This document shows positions 26,686 to 33,942 of a stretch of DNA of 64,000 bases, in pieces; the stretch's first letter is position 1, and every line of letters begins with the position of its first letter. The stretch spans positions 1,612,001-1,676,000 of the forward strand of contig NZ_MWFK01000001.1 of the NCBI RefSeq assembly GCF_002078175.1. Reading direction: 5' to 3'. Source of the DNA: Streptomyces sp. M41(2017) (GTDB taxonomy: Bacteria; Actinomycetota; Actinomycetes; Streptomycetales; Streptomycetaceae). The notes beneath the pieces were generated by a model. The model saw only the letters and a list, made by a program, of their open reading frames with translations, did no database searches and was not told the DNA's origin. Both the position numbers and the translations under genes were made by a program.

Positions 26686-27369
26686 ATGCTCAGGTTCATG
26701 CCCGTCGGGGACTCCATGACGATCGGTAGCGCGGGCGAACACACATGGCGCTACCGGATGTGGCAGCACCTGCGGGCGACCTACGGGGGCCCGTTCGAGA
26801 TCGTCGGTCCGCGCGAGACGCTCTACGACATGGCGACGGGCGCCGCCGACTCCTACGAGTACGCCGACCCCGACTTCCCGCGCGGTCATCTGGCGGGCTG
26901 GGGCGAGGGCTGGCAGCACATGGCGCCGGTCGTCCGCGAGACGGTCCGCGCGCAGCGTGCCGACGTCCTGCTGGTCTCCCTCGGCCTGATCGACCTGGGT
27001 TTCTACACCAACGCGGTGCAGACGGCCGACAACGTCCGGCTGTTCGTGGCGGAGGCGCGGGCCGCGAACCCGCGGGTGCGGATGGTGCTGCTCCCGGTGA
27101 TACCGAACGTGCGCGCCGAGTCCGACGTCCCCTTCGCCGCCGAGGTCGCCGCGTTCAACGAGTTGCTCGCCAAGACGGTCGCCGACCTGGACGAGCCGCG
27201 CTCCCCGCTGCTCCTGGCGTCGCCGCCGCCGTCGTACGACATCGCCTTCGACACCTACGACGGCACGCATCCGAACGCGCGTGGCGAGCACAGGATCGCG
27301 GAGGGTTTCGCGGCGGCGATGCACCAGGCGTGGGGCCTGGGCGAGCCGTACGCGGCGATCGCTTCCTGA
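26686..27369 (+). CDS. SGNH/GDSL-family hydrolase
   Basis: 227-aa esterase/lipase-like protein without signal peptide. Block I MPVGDSMTIG carries the nucleophile Ser10, block II is LVSLGLIDLGF, and block V is DGTHPNARGEHRIAEGF with the Asp/His pair. It resembles cellulose-binding-type SGNH domains of actinomycetes (YRMWQHLRATYGGPFEIVGP). The ATG at 26686 was chosen because the SGNH block begins right after it; upstream sequence is non-coding in style. Divergent from the secreted propeller protein. Natural substrate unknown. Confidence 0.87.
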   Translation: MLRFMPVGDSMTIGSAGEHTWRYRMWQHLRATYGGPFEIVGPRETLYDMATGAADSYEYADPDFPRGHLAGWGEGWQHMAPVVRETVRAQRADVLLVSLGLIDLGFYTNAVQTADNVRLFVAEARAANPRVRMVLLPVIPNVRAESDVPFAAEVAAFNELLAKTVADLDEPRSPLLLASPPPSYDIAFDTYDGTHPNARGEHRIAEGFAAAMHQAWGLGEPYAAIAS

Positions 27370-27453
27370 GGGATCGCGGAGGGGGCGCGCCGGGGTGCGG
27401 AGGGTCCTCGCCGGGGTGGTGCCCGGGGCTCGGGCGGCGGGCCGCGTGTGCCC

Positions 27454-27483
27454 TTGCTTCGAGCGGGCTCGAAGGCGTTGGCT
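27454..27483 (+). promoter_or_regulatory. MerR-type operator-promoter of the aldo/keto reductase
   Basis: TTGCTT (27454-27459) and TTGGCT (27478-27483) form a -35/-10 pair. The spacer contains the perfect inverted repeat CTTCGAG-CGGG-CTCGAAG (27457-27474), typical of MerR-family sites that overlap the -35/-10 spacer. The ATG is eight bases downstream of the -10. Confidence 0.65.
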
Positions 27484-27491
27484 GAGGCCTC

Positions 27492-28484
27492 ATGAAGTAC
27501 ACACAGCTCGGACGCACGGGGCTCAAGGTCAGCCGGATCGTCCTCGGCACCATGAACTTCGGACCGCAGACCGACGAAGGCGACAGCCACGCCATCATGG
27601 ACGCGGCGCTGGACGCGGGCATCAACTATTTCGACACGGCGAACGTGTACGGCTGGGGCGAGAACAAGGGCCGTACGGAAGAGATCATCGGGAACTGGTT
27701 CGCCCAGGGCGGCGACCGGCGCGAGCGGACGGTTCTCGCGACCAAGGTGTACGGGAACATGGGCGCCGACGGCGAGCCGTGGCCCAACCAGGACAAGCTG
27801 TCCGCCCTGAACATCCGGCGGGCCGTCGACGCCAGCCTGAAGCGGCTGCGGACCGACCACATCGACATCTACCAGTTCCACCACGTCGACCGGACGACGC
27901 CGTTCGACGAGATCTGGCAGGCGATCGACGTCCTGGTGCGGCAGGGCAAGATCCTCTACGTGGGGTCGAGCAACTTCCCCGGATACAAGATCGCGCAGGC
28001 CAACGAGATCGCCGCGCGCCGCGGCGGCACCATCGGCCTGGTCAGTGAGCAGTGCCTCTACAACCTCGCCGAGCGGCGCGCGGAGATGGAGGTCATCCCG
28101 GCGGCCCAGGAGTACGGGCTCGGGGTCATCCCCTGGTCGCCACTGAACGGCGGGCTGCTGGGCGGGGTCATCAGGAAGCAGGTCGAGGGCGGCCGCCGGG
28201 CGAGCGGCCGGGCCGCGGACGCCCTCGCCGACACGGCCGTGCGCGACCGGATCCAGGCGTACGAGGATCTGCTCGACAAGCACGGTCTGGAGCCCGGTGA
28301 GGCGGCCCTGGCGTGGCTGCTGACCCGTCCCGGGGTGACCGGCCCGATCGTCGGCCCGCGCACCGCGGAGCAGCTGGAGTCGGCGCTGCGCGCCGTGGAG
28401 CTGGAGCTGTCGCAGGAGGTTCTGGACGGTCTCGACGGGATCTTCCCGGGTCCGGGTCCCTCTCCGGAGGCGTTCGCCTGGTAG
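27492..28484 (+). CDS. Aldo/keto reductase
   Basis: 330-aa NADPH-dependent oxidoreductase of the AKR11/12-like (YajO/Gpr-type) group with a TIM-barrel. Motifs: MNFGPQTDEGDSHAIMDAAL, the catalytic FDTANVYGWGENKGRTEEII with Asp/Tyr, LATKVYGNMG with the Lys, DIYQFHHVDRTTP with the His, and a C-terminal NADPH site (VTGPIVGPRTAEQLESAL). Its promoter carries a MerR-type operator, and no MerR gene lies nearby, so a distant regulator is expected. Physiological substrate unknown; reactive carbonyl detoxification is plausible. Confidence 0.92.
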   Translation: MKYTQLGRTGLKVSRIVLGTMNFGPQTDEGDSHAIMDAALDAGINYFDTANVYGWGENKGRTEEIIGNWFAQGGDRRERTVLATKVYGNMGADGEPWPNQDKLSALNIRRAVDASLKRLRTDHIDIYQFHHVDRTTPFDEIWQAIDVLVRQGKILYVGSSNFPGYKIAQANEIAARRGGTIGLVSEQCLYNLAERRAEMEVIPAAQEYGLGVIPWSPLNGGLLGGVIRKQVEGGRRASGRAADALADTAVRDRIQAYEDLLDKHGLEPGEAALAWLLTRPGVTGPIVGPRTAEQLESALRAVELELSQEVLDGLDGIFPGPGPSPEAFAW

Positions 28485-28516
28485 GGGGCGCGTCCGGGGT
28501 CCGGCGGTGGCGGTCG

Positions 28517-28603
28517 CTACCTGACCGCCGCCGCCAGTGCCACGACGGCGAACATCAGCACGAGCACACCGGCCATGATCCGGTTACGGGTCTTCGGGTT
28601 CAC
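28517..28603 (-). CDS. Putative 28-aa membrane peptide
   Basis: A 29-codon frame encoding VNPKTRNRIMAGVLVLMFAV followed by VALAAAVR: a basic N-terminus and one transmembrane helix. It starts with GTG ten bases after the thpR stop on the same strand; no clear ribosome binding site is visible, although TAACCT seven bases upstream could be a leaderless -10. It might instead be read through from thpR. Codon use is streptomycete-like. Function unknown. Confidence 0.4.
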   Translation of the reverse strand: MNPKTRNRIMAGVLVLMFAVVALAAAVR

Positions 28604-28613
28604 GCCATCGAGG

Positions 28614-29204
28614 TTAACGGTCCGCCTGCCCGGTCCCGTCGCCCGCCCCCAGCGGCCGGGCGGCCAGTGTCTCGTAGCGGGGCCGTTCTCCGGGGATCCC
28701 GGAGTCGGGCAGGTTGCTGCGGACCAGGCACAGCTCGCCCACGGTCCAGGGGCGTCCGGCGAAGCCGTCGAGGGCGGTGAGGTACGGGGTGAAGTCGGCG
28801 GAGTCGCGGCTGCGGGCCAGGGTGAGGTGGGGCCGGTAGTGGCGGTGTTCCTTCATGGCGATGCCCGCCTTGCGTCCGGCGGCCTCCGCGCGGGCGGCCA
28901 GCAGGCGCAGGCTGTCGATGTCCCCGGTGGCGCCCGCCCACAGGGCGCGGCCGCCGAAGTGGCCGCCGCCGTGCAGGGCCAGCGGGAAGGGCGCGGTGCG
29001 GTGGGCGGCGCGGGTGAGCCGCTCGGTCAGGTCCGGGACGGTGGTGTCGGCGACCTCGCCGTAGAAGGCGAGGGTGAAATGCCAGCCGGGGCGGCCCGTC
29101 CAGCGCAGCGCGTCGGCGCCCGGTGTCCGCCGCAGCAGGTCGGCCTCCGTGGCGAGTTCACGCACCGCGTCGGCGGGCGGCAGCACGGCCGCGAAGAGTC
29201 TCAT
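28614..29204 (-). CDS. thpR: RNA 2',3'-cyclic phosphodiesterase (2'-5' RNA ligase family)
   Basis: 196-aa 2H phosphoesterase. Both HxTx motifs are present: WHFTLAFYGEV near residue 43 and PHLTLARSRD near 130. The start MRLFAAVLPPADAVRELA matches the family. These enzymes open 2',3'-cyclic phosphates on RNA ends. The gene is preceded by a 22-bp perfect palindrome 17 bases before its ATG and by a strong terminator of the upstream MFS gene, so it has its own promoter. Confidence 0.9.
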   Translation of the reverse strand: MRLFAAVLPPADAVRELATEADLLRRTPGADALRWTGRPGWHFTLAFYGEVADTTVPDLTERLTRAAHRTAPFPLALHGGGHFGGRALWAGATGDIDSLRLLAARAEAAGRKAGIAMKEHRHYRPHLTLARSRDSADFTPYLTALDGFAGRPWTVGELCLVRSNLPDSGIPGERPRYETLAARPLGAGDGTGQADR

Positions 29205-29220
29205 GCGCCCACTTTCCCAG

Positions 29221-29242
29221 CCTCCACGCGGCCGCGTGGAGG
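29221..29242. promoter_or_regulatory. 22-bp perfect palindrome before thpR
   Basis: CCTCCACGCGG (29221-29231) is followed immediately by its reverse complement (29232-29242). It is centred about 28 bases upstream of the thpR ATG. The absence of a loop favours a dimeric protein site over a terminator. A purine-rich tract (about 29238-29278) lies just upstream. Confidence 0.7.
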
Positions 29243-29303
29243 GAAATGGAGGGGAGGGAAGCAGAGGGAAGCGGAGGTAACCGGTCGGCGCCCGTTCCCT
29301 CGC

Positions 29304-29347
29304 ACGCGACGGCCGGCCCCCCGCTTGCGGGTGGCCGGCCGTCGCGT
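29304..29347 (-). terminator. Terminator of the MarR-MFS operon
   Basis: ACGCGACGGCCGGCC (29304-29318) pairs perfectly with 29333-29347, and the loop itself folds (CCCGC/GCGGG). It lies 27 bases after the MFS stop codon on the minus strand. Confidence 0.8.
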
Positions 29348-29373
29348 CGGACCGGCGGTGCGCCGGCGGGGTC

Positions 29374-30948
29374 TCACACCGTGGCCAGGTGCTCCTCGGT
29401 GCGGGTGCGGGGCACGAAGCGGACCCGGGGTGCGCCGCGGTGCCAGCCGAGGGAGACGCGCAGACCGCCGAGGCGTGCCAGGACCAGGCCGATCGTCGTC
29501 GCCGCGGCCATCGAGACGAGGCCGCCGAGCGCGAAGCCGATCCGGGGACCGTAGGCGTCGGTGACCCAGCCGACCAGCGGGGCGCCCAGCGGTGAGCCGC
29601 CCATGAAGACCATCATGAACAGGGCCATGACGCGGCCGCGCATGGCCGGGTCGGTGGCCATCTGGACCGAGGTGTTCGCGGTGACGTTCACCGTCAGGCC
29701 GGCGATGCCGATCGGGACCATCAGCAGGGCGAACAACCACAGCGAGGGTGCCGTCGCGGCGACCACTTCGAGCGCGCCGAAGGCGATCGCCGCCGCGATG
29801 AGCACGCGCAGCCGTGCGGTGCCGCGCCGGGCGGCGAGCAGCGCACCGGCCAGCGAGCCGAGCGCCATCAGCGTGTTGAAGAGGCTGTAGGCGCCCGCGC
29901 CGGCGTGGAAGGTGTCGTCCGCGTACGCCGACAGCCAGACGGGGAAGTTGAACCCGAAGGTGCCGATGAAGCCGACGAGGACGATCGGCCAGATCAGGTC
30001 GGGGCGGCCGGCGACGTAGCGCAGGCCCTCGCGGAGCTGGCCCTTGCCGCGCGGGGTCCGCTGGACGACGTGGAGTTCCCGGGCGCGCATCAGGAGCAGG
30101 CCCGCGATGGGGGCCACGAACGACAGTCCGTTCAGGAGGAAAGCCCATCCGGTGCCGACGCCGGTGATCAGGAGTCCGGCGACGGCGGGGCCGACCAGGC
30201 GGGCGGACTGGAAGTTGGCCGAGTTCAGGCTGACCGCGTTCTGCAGCTGGCCGGGTCCGACCATCTCGGAGACGAAGGACTGGCGGGCCGGGTTGTCGAC
30301 GACGGTGGCGAGACCGACGGCGAACGCGGCGAGGTAGACGTGCCAGACCTGGACGTGTCCGGAGAGGGTGAGGAAGGCGAGCGCCAGACCGGTGAGGGCC
30401 ATCGCCGTCTGCGTGACGAGCAGCGTGGGGCGCTTGGGGAGCCGGTCGACGAGGACGCCGCCGTACAGGCCGAAGAGCAGCATCGGCAGGAACTGCAGGG
30501 CGGTGGTGATGCCGACGGCGGCGGAGGAGCCGGTCAGGCTCAGCACCAGCCAGTCCTGGGCGATGCGCTGCATCCAGGTGCCGGTGTTGGAGACGACCTG
30601 GCCCATGAAGAACAGCCGGTAGTTGCGGACCTTCAGCGAGCTGAACATCGAGGAGGAGCGCGGGGTGCGGGGGGAGGGGCCGGCGGTGCCCGGCCCGGTC
30701 CCGGCGGTGCCCGGCGCGGTCCCGGCGGTGTCCGGCGCGGTCCCGGCGGTGCCCGGCGCGGTCCCGGCGGCGGACGAGGGGGCCGCGGGCGTGGCCTGCG
30801 CGGGGTCCTCCACGGGTGCGGGGTCCACGGCCGGTGCGGGTTCCGCGCCGGCCGGGGAGGTTCCGGCCGTGGCCGGGGAGTCGTGGGCGGCTGAGGAGTC
30901 GTGGGTGGCTGGTGCGGGGGCGGAGTGTGCTCCGGGTCCCGTACTCAA
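29374..30948 (-). CDS. MFS transporter (enterobactin exporter EntS-like)
   Basis: 524-aa major facilitator protein with about 12 transmembrane helices after an unusual 100-residue Ala/Pro/Thr-rich cytoplasmic N-terminus. The core begins MFSSLKVRNYRLFFMGQ with GTWMQRIAQDWLVLSLTGSS, as in the MFS_3/EntS-like exporters. The preferred start is TTG (30948), preceded by GGAGG; ATG 30987 is an alternative. The N-terminal region includes four perfect-length 7-residue GTAPGTA-type repeats. It lies 107 bases downstream of the marR-type gene and is presumably under its control; an export or drug-efflux role is likely. Confidence 0.88.
   Translation of the reverse strand: MSTGPGAHSAPAPATHDSSAAHDSPATAGTSPAGAEPAPAVDPAPVEDPAQATPAAPSSAAGTAPGTAGTAPDTAGTAPGTAGTGPGTAGPSPRTPRSSSMFSSLKVRNYRLFFMGQVVSNTGTWMQRIAQDWLVLSLTGSSAAVGITTALQFLPMLLFGLYGGVLVDRLPKRPTLLVTQTAMALTGLALAFLTLSGHVQVWHVYLAAFAVGLATVVDNPARQSFVSEMVGPGQLQNAVSLNSANFQSARLVGPAVAGLLITGVGTGWAFLLNGLSFVAPIAGLLLMRARELHVVQRTPRGKGQLREGLRYVAGRPDLIWPIVLVGFIGTFGFNFPVWLSAYADDTFHAGAGAYSLFNTLMALGSLAGALLAARRGTARLRVLIAAAIAFGALEVVAATAPSLWLFALLMVPIGIAGLTVNVTANTSVQMATDPAMRGRVMALFMMVFMGGSPLGAPLVGWVTDAYGPRIGFALGGLVSMAAATTIGLVLARLGGLRVSLGWHRGAPRVRFVPRTRTEEHLATV
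30680..30763 (-). repeat. Four 21-bp tandem repeats in the MFS N-terminus
   Basis: Units of CCGGCGGTGCCCGGCGCGGT plus one base repeat four times at 30680, 30701, 30722 and 30743 with three mismatches in total. They encode GTAPGTA-like heptapeptides in the cytoplasmic tail. Confidence 0.9.
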
Positions 30949-31055
30949 AAGGGCTCGCCTCCGGGGAGTCGTGGACGTCGGCGTCATGGGGGGCGTCGGC
31001 GCTTGCTGGGAGCGGCCCCCGCCGATCGGGTATCGGTGGGGGCCGGTGGTGCGGG

Positions 31056-31493
31056 TCAGATGTGGGCGAGCTTCTCCAGGACGGGGGCGGCCTCGCGGAG
31101 CTTGGCCCATTCGTCCTCGTCGAGGGCCTCGACCAGCCCGGCCAGGAACGCGTTCCGCTTGCGGCGGCTCTCTTCGAGCATGGCCTCCGCCTTGTCGGTC
31201 TGCGTGACGACCTTCTGGCGCCGGTCCTCGGGGTGCGGCTCCAGCCTGACGAGTCCCTTGGCCTCCAGGAGCGCCACGATGCGCGTCATGGACGGCGGCT
31301 GCACGTGCTCCTTGCGGGCCAGTTCGCCGGGCGTGGCGGTGCCGCAGCGGGCGAGGGTGCCGAGCACCGACATCTCGGTCGGGCTCAGCGACTCGTCGAC
31401 CCGCTGGTGCTTGAGTCGACGCGACAACCGCATCACTGCGGATCGCAAGGCGTTCACGGCGGCCTCGTCGTCGCCCTGGGTGAGGTCAGGCAT
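31056..31493 (-). CDS. MarR-family regulator
   Basis: 145-aa winged-helix regulator: LSPTEMSVLGTLARCGTATP and the recognition region ARKEHVQPPSMTRIVALLEA, then the wing LEPHPEDRRQKVVTQT. The ATG at 31493 follows TACGCT by seven bases on the minus strand, so the mRNA is probably leaderless. An 8-bp inverted repeat covers this -10. It likely represses itself and the MFS gene behind it, relieved by a small ligand that the pump exports. Confidence 0.92.
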   Translation of the reverse strand: MPDLTQGDDEAAVNALRSAVMRLSRRLKHQRVDESLSPTEMSVLGTLARCGTATPGELARKEHVQPPSMTRIVALLEAKGLVRLEPHPEDRRQKVVTQTDKAEAMLEESRRKRNAFLAGLVEALDEDEWAKLREAAPVLEKLAHI

Positions 31494-31496
31494 GTT

Positions 31497-31526
31497 CTTT
31501 AGCGTAACTCATTACTCTCGCTAAAG
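31497..31526. promoter_or_regulatory. Inverted repeat over the marR promoter
   Basis: CTTTAGCG (31497-31504) and CGCTAAAG (31519-31526) are exact inverted repeats with a 14-base AT-rich spacer. They overlap the presumed -10 (TACGCT, minus strand). This is a probable MarR operator. Confidence 0.7.
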
Positions 31527-31567
31527 ACCAACGGGGTGCCCGTGAAGCGCGCCACCGAACCCCGGGG

Positions 31568-31583
31568 TCACTCATATGAGTGA
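31568..31583. promoter_or_regulatory. 16-bp perfect palindrome upstream of the RHH gene
   Basis: TCACTCATATGAGTGA is fully self-complementary and is followed at once by a second palindrome CCGGATCCGG (31585-31594). It lies 55 bases before the ribbon-helix-helix gene, whose product is the natural candidate to bind it. Confidence 0.6.
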
Positions 31584-31637
31584 GCCGGATCCGGAAAGCG
31601 ACCCGGTGCCGCCCGGCATGCGGCGACCCTCGACTCC

Positions 31638-31820
31638 ATGGGGACCAGCGTGCTCAGCCTGCGTATAGACGGGGAGCTGCTCGACCGGCTCCGCCACCAT
31701 GCCGCCAAACGCGGAATGAGCGTCCAGGACTATGTGGTCCGGACGCTCATTCGCGACGACTTCGACGAGCGGTTCCAGACCGCCGTCGACGAGACGGAGA
31801 AGTTCTACGGGGTCACGTGA
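31638..31820 (+). CDS. Ribbon-helix-helix (CopG/Arc-like) DNA-binding protein
   Basis: 60-aa protein with an RHH fold: strand TSVLSLRIDGELLDRLRHHA, then helices AAKRGMSVQDYVVRTLIRDD. It looks like the DNA-binding half of an antitoxin, but no toxin gene follows: the next gene is the convergent purine permease. It is therefore an orphan regulator, perhaps autoregulated through the palindrome at 31568-31583. The start at ATG 31638 gives the usual short N-terminal strand; no strong ribosome binding site is seen. Confidence 0.8.
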   Translation: MGTSVLSLRIDGELLDRLRHHAAKRGMSVQDYVVRTLIRDDFDERFQTAVDETEKFYGVT

Positions 31821-31853
31821 GGCCGCGTGCCCGTGTCACCGTCCCGGGCCTGC

Positions 31854-33305
31854 TCAGGTCAGGCCGAGGGCCGGCATCAGGTAGTAGAAGGTGAACACCG
31901 CCGACACCACGTACATCGCGACCGGGACGTCCCGCCCGCGGCCCGCCGCCAGGCGCAGCACCACGAAGGTGATGAAGCCCATGCCGATGCCGTTCGTGAT
32001 CGAGTAGGTGAACGGCATCAGCATCATCGTCACGAAGGCCGGGATGGCGATCGTGTAGTCCGCCCAGTCGATCTCCTTGATCGAGTGGGACAGGATCAGG
32101 AAGCCGACCGCGATGAGCGCGGGGGTGGCGGCCTGGGACGGGACCATCGTGGCGACGGGGGTCAGGAAGAGGGCGACGGCGAAGAGCGCGCCGGTGACCA
32201 CGTTCGCGAAGCCCGTGCGGGCGCCTTCGCCGACACCGGCCGTGGACTCCACGAAGCAGGTGGTGGCGGAGGAGGAGGACGCGCCGCCCGCGGCGACGGC
32301 GATGCCGTCGACGAAGAGGACCTTGTTGATGCCGGGCATGTTGCCGTGGGCGTCGGTCAGCTTGGCCTCGTCGCCGATGCCCATGATCGTGCCCATCGCG
32401 TCGAAGAAGCACGACAGCAGCACGGTGAAGACGAAGAGGATGCCGGTCAGCACGCCGACCTTGTCGAAGCCGCCGAAGAGGCTGACCTTGCCGACGAGGC
32501 CGAAGTCCGGGGAGGCGACCGGGTTGCCGGGCCACTTGGGCGTGGTCAGGCCCCAGGACGGGACGGTGGCGACGGCGTTGATGATCACCGCGACGACGGT
32601 CATGGTGACGATCGAGATGAGGATCGCGCCCGGCACCTTGCGGACCATCAGGGCCAGCGTGAAGAGCGTGCCGAGGATGAAGACCAGGACCGGCCAGCCG
32701 GTGAGGTGTCCGTCGCCGCCGAGCTGGAGCGGGACGGTGGTCTGGGCGACGTCCGGGATGCGGGAGACGAAGCCGGAGTCGACCAGGCCGATCAGCATGA
32801 TGAACAGGCCGATGCCGATGGCGATGCCCTTGCGCAGGCCGAGCGGCACGGCGTTCATCACGCGCTCGCGCAGCCCGGTGGCGACCAGCAGCATCACGAC
32901 GAAGCCGGCGAGGACCACCATGCCCATGGCGTCCGGCCAGGACATCCGCGGGGCGAGCTGGAGGGCGACGACGGTGTTGACACCGAGGCCCGCCGCGAGC
33001 GCGATCGGCACGTTGCCGATGACGCCCATGAGGAGCGTGGTGAACGCGGCGGTCAGGACGGTGGCGGTGACCAGCTGCCCGCCGTCGAGGTGGTGCCCGT
33101 ACATGTCCTTCGCGCTGCCCAGGATGATCGGGTTCAGCACGATGATGTAGGCCATCGCGAAGAAGGTGGCGAAACCGCCGCGGATCTCGCGCGGGATGCT
33201 GGAGCCGCGCTCGGAGATCTTGAAGTAGCGGTCGAGGGCGCTCTGCGCGGGCCGGGACTCCGGCTCCTGCGGGGCGGGGGCCTGGGTGGCGGCCGAGGTG
33301 GACAT
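31854..33305 (-). CDS. NCS2-family purine permease (AzgA-like)
   Basis: 483-aa integral membrane nucleobase:proton symporter with about 12-14 helices. AzgA-subfamily features: DRYFKISERGSSIPREIRGG near the N-terminus, TFFAMAYIIVLNP in helix 1, GNVPIALAAGLGVN, DAMGTIMGIGDEA and ASSSSATTCFVESTAGVGEG. It likely imports adenine, guanine or hypoxanthine. The ATG has GAGGAC six bases upstream. A roughly 120-base structured leader precedes it. Confidence 0.92.
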   Translation of the reverse strand: MSTSAATQAPAPQEPESRPAQSALDRYFKISERGSSIPREIRGGFATFFAMAYIIVLNPIILGSAKDMYGHHLDGGQLVTATVLTAAFTTLLMGVIGNVPIALAAGLGVNTVVALQLAPRMSWPDAMGMVVLAGFVVMLLVATGLRERVMNAVPLGLRKGIAIGIGLFIMLIGLVDSGFVSRIPDVAQTTVPLQLGGDGHLTGWPVLVFILGTLFTLALMVRKVPGAILISIVTMTVVAVIINAVATVPSWGLTTPKWPGNPVASPDFGLVGKVSLFGGFDKVGVLTGILFVFTVLLSCFFDAMGTIMGIGDEAKLTDAHGNMPGINKVLFVDGIAVAAGGASSSSATTCFVESTAGVGEGARTGFANVVTGALFAVALFLTPVATMVPSQAATPALIAVGFLILSHSIKEIDWADYTIAIPAFVTMMLMPFTYSITNGIGMGFITFVVLRLAAGRGRDVPVAMYVVSAVFTFYYLMPALGLT

Positions 33306-33426
33306 GCGGGTCCTCAAACGAGCAGGGGAATGGGGAACATGATCAAGTCTGGCCAGTGTCCGGTCACCGACGGGTTTCCCCCAGGTTTCCGTTGGTGTTT
33401 CGTACGAATACAACCGGCCAGACTTG
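33306..33426 (-). promoter_or_regulatory. Structured leader of the purine permease mRNA
   Basis: CAAGTCTGGCC (33344-33354) is the exact inverted repeat of 33416-33426 and would form an 11-bp closing stem around 61 bases. Inside, CACCAACGG and CCGTCGGTG pair 8 of 9, with two GGAAACC-like segments in their loop, and TTCGTACGAA can form a short hairpin. A CATACT -10-like box lies just upstream (minus strand, near 33435), so the mRNA would begin right before the closing stem. A riboswitch/attenuator or a distant pair of operator half-sites are both possible. Confidence 0.55.
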
Positions 33427-33545
33427 GACGGTTTCAGTATGAACATATGAGTCCGAAATCGCTATCTCCGCGCGTAGACCGTTGGTATACAAGGGAAGCG
33501 AGGGTGCGGGCGTCGGCCGGACCGCGCCCCTCGTAAGCTGTGCAC

Positions 33546-33818
33546 ATGGCGAAGTGGACCCCCAAGCACGAGGCGCCGGAGCCCCTGGAGGGCCCCGTCG
33601 TCGCCACCATCACGGGCGGCACGATCCTCTGGTTCGTCCTCTTCCTGGTGCAGCTGCCGTTCTACGGCTGGTTCGACGACCACGGGCACCTGTGGTGGCT
33701 GTGGACCTGCCTGGCCGGCGCGGGCCTCGGCCTGATCGGCATCTGGTACGTCCGCAGGCGCGACGCCGCCATCAAGCGCTCCCTCACCGAGGGCGCCACC
33801 TCCCCCGTGACGGAGTAA
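33546..33818 (+). CDS. DUF2530 small membrane protein
   Basis: 90-aa protein with two hydrophobic helices: VVATITGGTILWFVLFLVQL (about 19-38) and WWLWTCLAGAGLGLIGIWYV (about 49-68), basic C-terminus. TAAGCT at 33534-33539 lies six bases before the ATG at 33546, suggesting leaderless transcription; a GTG at 33540 is less likely because it abuts the box. Function unknown; conserved in actinomycetes. Confidence 0.82.
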   Translation: MAKWTPKHEAPEPLEGPVVATITGGTILWFVLFLVQLPFYGWFDDHGHLWWLWTCLAGAGLGLIGIWYVRRRDAAIKRSLTEGATSPVTE

Positions 33819-33942
33819 CGGCCACCCCCCGGGCCCTCCCCTACGTCCACGGCAGCATTCCCCGCCGCCCCCGTCCTCCCCAGGTCGGATCTTTCGGGCG
33901 CTCGGCGGGTGAAGCCGTATATCCGCACGTACCGTCGAATGC

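Noticed and set aside
29221..29242. Rho-independent terminator
   Set aside because: It has no loop and no following U-tract, and the upstream MFS gene already has a separate terminator at 29304-29347.
31638..31820. Toxin-antitoxin module
   Set aside because: Only the antitoxin-like protein is present; the flanking genes are the marR-type gene and the purine permease, and no small toxin frame overlaps.
33344..33426. Classical purine riboswitch before the NCS2 permease
   Set aside because: The conserved junction and loop sequences of that class are not visible; only the overall stem-with-internal-hairpins design is similar.
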